Assembly: GCF_007676705.1 (NCBI RefSeq)
Contig: NZ_VEBF01000001.1
Span: 62,001-126,000 of the forward strand
Reading direction: 5' to 3'
Source: Paenibacillus xylanexedens
GTDB lineage: Bacteria > Bacillota > Bacilli > Paenibacillales > Paenibacillaceae
Length of the DNA stretch: 64,000 nt
Of the stretch, positions 61,759 through 64,000 are shown one piece after another. Under the pieces are notes generated by a model, which was given only the letters and a program-made list of their open reading frames with translations, did no database searches and was not told where the DNA came from. Each line of letters begins with the position of its first letter. Position 1 is the stretch's first letter. Both the position numbers and the translations under genes were made by a program.

Positions 61759-62184
61759 TTGACACAATTTCTGGATGCAAGATCATCACAAAATGCTGCG
61801 CTGTTTAATTCCATTTCCATACCGATTCCAGTGATTAACACACCTCAGTTATTCGGTCAGATTGGTCTGCAAACAGCTGGAGCCGGACCCAACCTGAGAG
61901 TCTCCCTAAAAGGAACCATAACGGTACAATTACCGCTTGCTCTATTTCAAGTGAGGATTATTATTGTAAGAGGTACAGTTGCAACCGATCCGATTGTTTA
62001 CTCCGGAAACTACACGTATGGTCTGAACGGTCTGCTTAACCCTGAAGTGATCGTCTTCTCTGCCAATGACTTTAACACACCGATCGTGCCACAATTAACC
62101 TACAGCGCATTTATCAGTACCAACCTGCTCGGAACGGTTCGAGTTGGCCCAGAGAGCTTCGACGGATTTGTCGTTTCGGATTAA
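61759..62184 (+). CDS. Hypothetical beta-rich protein, 141 aa
   Basis: Begins at TTG behind GGAGG, 45 bases after the kinase gene on the same strand. Low in charge and rich in Thr, Val, Ile, Pro and Asn, with no signal peptide, and of a style often found in spore-surface or exosporium proteins (IPIPVINTPQLFGQIGLQTAGAGPNL). I do not recognise a domain. It converges with the propeller gene, sharing a long hairpin between them. Confidence 0.65.
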   Translation: MTQFLDARSSQNAALFNSISIPIPVINTPQLFGQIGLQTAGAGPNLRVSLKGTITVQLPLALFQVRIIIVRGTVATDPIVYSGNYTYGLNGLLNPEVIVFSANDFNTPIVPQLTYSAFISTNLLGTVRVGPESFDGFVVSD

Positions 62185-62196
62185 AATGAACACTCC

Positions 62197-62246
62197 ACCC
62201 CCATACTCTTAATCTGTTTGTTCATATAGATTACGAGTATGGGGGT
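62197..62246. terminator. Long hairpin between convergent genes
   Basis: ACCCCCATACTC pairs perfectly with GAGTATGGGGGT, with a further AATCT/AGATT inner stem. It has no clean T run on either side. Confidence 0.65.
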
Positions 62247-62264
62247 ATTCCAATTTACATTGAA

Positions 62265-63497
62265 TCAGTTACCAAAATAAACATCCAGCTTGCCTGTTGG
62301 CGGTGTTGTGGCCATCCACACTGCTGCGAGATTATCCGGACTAACTGTAGCTGCAGTAATATAGTCTCCTATCAGCACTGTCGGCGTCGGAGAGTTGCCA
62401 TTCGGATTAAAGGATGTGGTTGTGAGTCGACGGTTAGTGAAGCTGGCGCCACCATTAAAGGATTCTGCAACAAAGACATCGAGCAGGAACCCGTCAATTC
62501 GATTGGTATAATAAATGACCCGGATCGTCCCTGCAAAGGGTGATACGCTTATCGACGGGAAAAAATTCTGTGTACCCGGGGGCGCGCCTGTAATACTGAT
62601 AGGATCTGACCACAAGAGCCCATCAGGAGATTCACTGAGTAATACATCGGTATATCCAGCTCGCGCATCATTCCATACGGCATACACGGTTCCACTGTTA
62701 GGTCCAACGGAAATATCTGCTCCCAGACTTAGGTTGGTCTGCACTCGAAAAGCATAATTCGGCACAGGTAAAGGCGAAGGTGCCGGTACTACGGATGAAA
62801 TAAACGTTGCCTGTCTTTCAAGAAGAGGTTGATAGGTAATGCCCCCATCGTACGAAATACGTAATAATGCGGATGGACTGGCAGGACCCGTAATGATATA
62901 TCCCGCATAGACTTGACCTGAGAATCCAACAGCCAGTGCAGCCCGATCGTGTATTCCTCGGGGATTCGACTGTCGATCAGGCGGCTCCCAGGAGATCCCC
63001 TGGTTGAGCGACCTTTGCGTAAAGATCGCGGAAGAAGTTGTCGCGAGCGGCGTATATCCGACATATGCATTGCCACGATAGGGGCTACCTGGAGAACGGT
63101 CAACGGCTATGTAAGGCTCATCATTATGAACAATTGTACCGAACCCCGCCTGGACGATAACCGGTGGCTGCCACGTTAGTCCATCATCAAATGAAGTATA
63201 ACTCGCAATCGTCCCATCATTGAACCCGTTAAACAAATGCACGGTAACGATAAACGTATTCGGAAACGTATAGTCTATCGTAGGCGCCTCTGCTCCTGCA
63301 TACCCTGCCGGTTGAGGAAGTACCGTGGTGGACCAGGTACTTCCTCCATTAATGGAACGATAAAAACCAGTCAATGTTGGCCCGGTACTGGTATCCACAG
63401 CTACCACGCACATGATATTCGGGTTCAGCGTATTAACTGCAATTGAAGGTTCAAATTGACTGCCTGCCAAAGCCCCGGTAATATTCACAACTACCAT
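62265..63497 (-). CDS. Sialidase-like beta-propeller protein with Asp-box repeats, no signal peptide, 410 aa
   Basis: At least six Asp-box (BNR) motifs, S-x-D-x-G-x-x-W type: RSINGGSTWS, TSFDDGLTWQ, RSLNQGISWE, ISYDGGITYQ, ESPDGLLWSD, ESFNGGASFT. The fold is a six-bladed sialidase-like propeller. The arginine triad of true sialidases is not evident, so enzyme activity is doubtful. It lacks a signal peptide despite a composition typical of outside proteins. It follows the 122-residue gene by 18 bases, so the two form an operon. Confidence 0.8.
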   Translation of the reverse strand: MVVVNITGALAGSQFEPSIAVNTLNPNIMCVVAVDTSTGPTLTGFYRSINGGSTWSTTVLPQPAGYAGAEAPTIDYTFPNTFIVTVHLFNGFNDGTIASYTSFDDGLTWQPPVIVQAGFGTIVHNDEPYIAVDRSPGSPYRGNAYVGYTPLATTSSAIFTQRSLNQGISWEPPDRQSNPRGIHDRAALAVGFSGQVYAGYIITGPASPSALLRISYDGGITYQPLLERQATFISSVVPAPSPLPVPNYAFRVQTNLSLGADISVGPNSGTVYAVWNDARAGYTDVLLSESPDGLLWSDPISITGAPPGTQNFFPSISVSPFAGTIRVIYYTNRIDGFLLDVFVAESFNGGASFTNRRLTTTSFNPNGNSPTPTVLIGDYITAATVSPDNLAAVWMATTPPTGKLDVYFGN

Positions 63498-63515
63498 CTG
63501 CTCACCTCAATTCCT

Positions 63516-63884
63516 TTAAGGGATATTTGTGAATCGATCAATTAATGTCATCTCCGATTGAAGCACACGCTGGATGATCTGACCTGTAGAGTTAACACCA
63601 TATACATGAATGACCGTACTTGTAGCACTAAAATAATCGCTTTGCACCTCGTAAAAAGCAGCATTAATCAATGGATAGATTAAGGTTCGGGTCGCTTGAG
63701 GAAGTAATTCAAACAGATCATGACCTATAGGTATACGCGCAGTTTGAGTGGTGTCCCATCTGAAAATTTCCAGCTCAATACTGACTGGAGCATTAAGGGA
63801 ATCATTAATGCACGTCACAATGAGTTGAGTGGATTGGGTCCCACCCGAGGTTGGATTGTAAATTAAACCCGTAGAGTTTGGCAA
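63516..63884 (-). CDS. Hypothetical protein upstream of the propeller gene, 122 aa
   Basis: TTG at 63884 lies nine bases after GGAAGGAG; the in-frame GTG at 63893 abuts that site and is less likely. Soluble, beta-rich, with TQSTQLIVTCINDSLNAPVSIELEIFRWD and YEVQSDYFSATSTVIHVYGVNSTGQIIQRVL. No known domain recognised. First gene of a two-gene unit with the propeller protein. Confidence 0.65.
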   Translation of the reverse strand: MPNSTGLIYNPTSGGTQSTQLIVTCINDSLNAPVSIELEIFRWDTTQTARIPIGHDLFELLPQATRTLIYPLINAAFYEVQSDYFSATSTVIHVYGVNSTGQIIQRVLQSEMTLIDRFTNIP

Positions 63885-64000
63885 AAAGCACACTCCTTCC
63901 GCAATATATAGTAAAGTATATTCGTTTTTCTGCTACCGTTATGACTAGGAACTCATTTCAATATTGGAACTACTTGAAAATTTTGTTATGCTAGATTACT
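63885..64000. other. Upstream region at the right window edge
   Basis: AT-rich; no gene reads through the edge in a way I can support. It should contain the promoter of the two-gene unit at 63884, which I could not place reliably. Confidence 0.4.

Noticed and set aside
1..64000. tRNA, rRNA, CRISPR arrays, transposases or phage genes
   Set aside because: None seen: no T-loop GGTTCRANTCC sequences, no spaced direct repeats, no integrase or transposase motifs.

Overview
The window looks like the chromosome of a Paenibacillus-type Firmicute. Genes have strong Shine-Dalgarno sequences, many of the products have close Bacillus subtilis counterparts (AdhA/AdhR, NamA, YojF/BshB2, UppP, the LipA-type lipase, DUF817), and there is a large LplA/LplB/LplC-type polysaccharide-uptake locus with GH105, GH95 and GH2 enzymes and membrane-bound AraC regulators. 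I see no tRNA, rRNA, CRISPR array, prophage or insertion sequence. The genus is an inference from gene content, not a measurement.

Layout. 1-10 kb: the N-terminal part of HelD (runs off the left edge), an aldo/keto reductase, and an electrophile/aldehyde defence block made of adhA with its divergent MerR regulator adhR, TetR and AraC regulators, the old yellow enzyme namA, and a MarR gene followed by an SDR and a rhodanese-like gene. 10-20 kb: a Fur-boxed iron-siderophore binding lipoprotein, uppP, an MFS permease, an arginase-like protein divergent from an HxlR regulator, GNAT and metallo-beta-lactamase-fold proteins, and metE. 20-27 kb: a nosD-nosL-nosY-nosF-tlpA operon with no nosZ, yojF-bshB2, a Fur-boxed IsdG-like monooxygenase and a DUF817 membrane protein. 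27-42.4 kb: one co-directional locus of nine genes for uptake and breakdown of pectin (rhamnogalacturonan-like) oligosaccharides. It holds two permeases, a solute-binding lipoprotein, a Gfo/Idh/MocA oxidoreductase, a two-domain GH105, a YesS-like AraC regulator, an unfamiliar six-hairpin glycosidase-like protein, a second GH105 and a GH95. 42.6-51.5 kb: murB, an SDR, a lipoprotein, a secreted PQQ-type propeller protein, a serine beta-lactamase-like protein and a GHKL/LytTR two-component pair. 51.7-64 kb: a GH2 enzyme, an SDR with an AraC regulator, a three-module secreted serine protease, a LipA-like lipase, a GAF histidine kinase and a set of small or propeller proteins of unknown role at the right end.

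Regulatory structure is the most informative part beyond the genes. An 18-bp palindrome (CCTAGAGT-NN-ACTCTAGG type) occurs at the adhA promoter, at adhR, and again 40 kb away at an SDR gene; at adhA and at the SDR it lies in a 19-bp promoter spacer, the MerR signature. A different palindrome (ATGCATGCGCATGCAT type) marks both promoters next to the MarR gene, tying the SDR/rhodanese pair and namA into one likely regulon. Two Fur boxes mark two iron/heme genes. metE has no S-box but has a 17-bp palindrome resembling the streptococcal MET-box. Nearly the same GTCGCC/GGCGGC hairpin serves as terminator after six unrelated transcription units.

The best candidates for something undescribed are the nos-type maturation operon without nosZ, the 685-residue glycosidase-like protein inside the pectin locus, the protease/propeller fusion, and the signal-less propeller with its small neighbours at the right edge.
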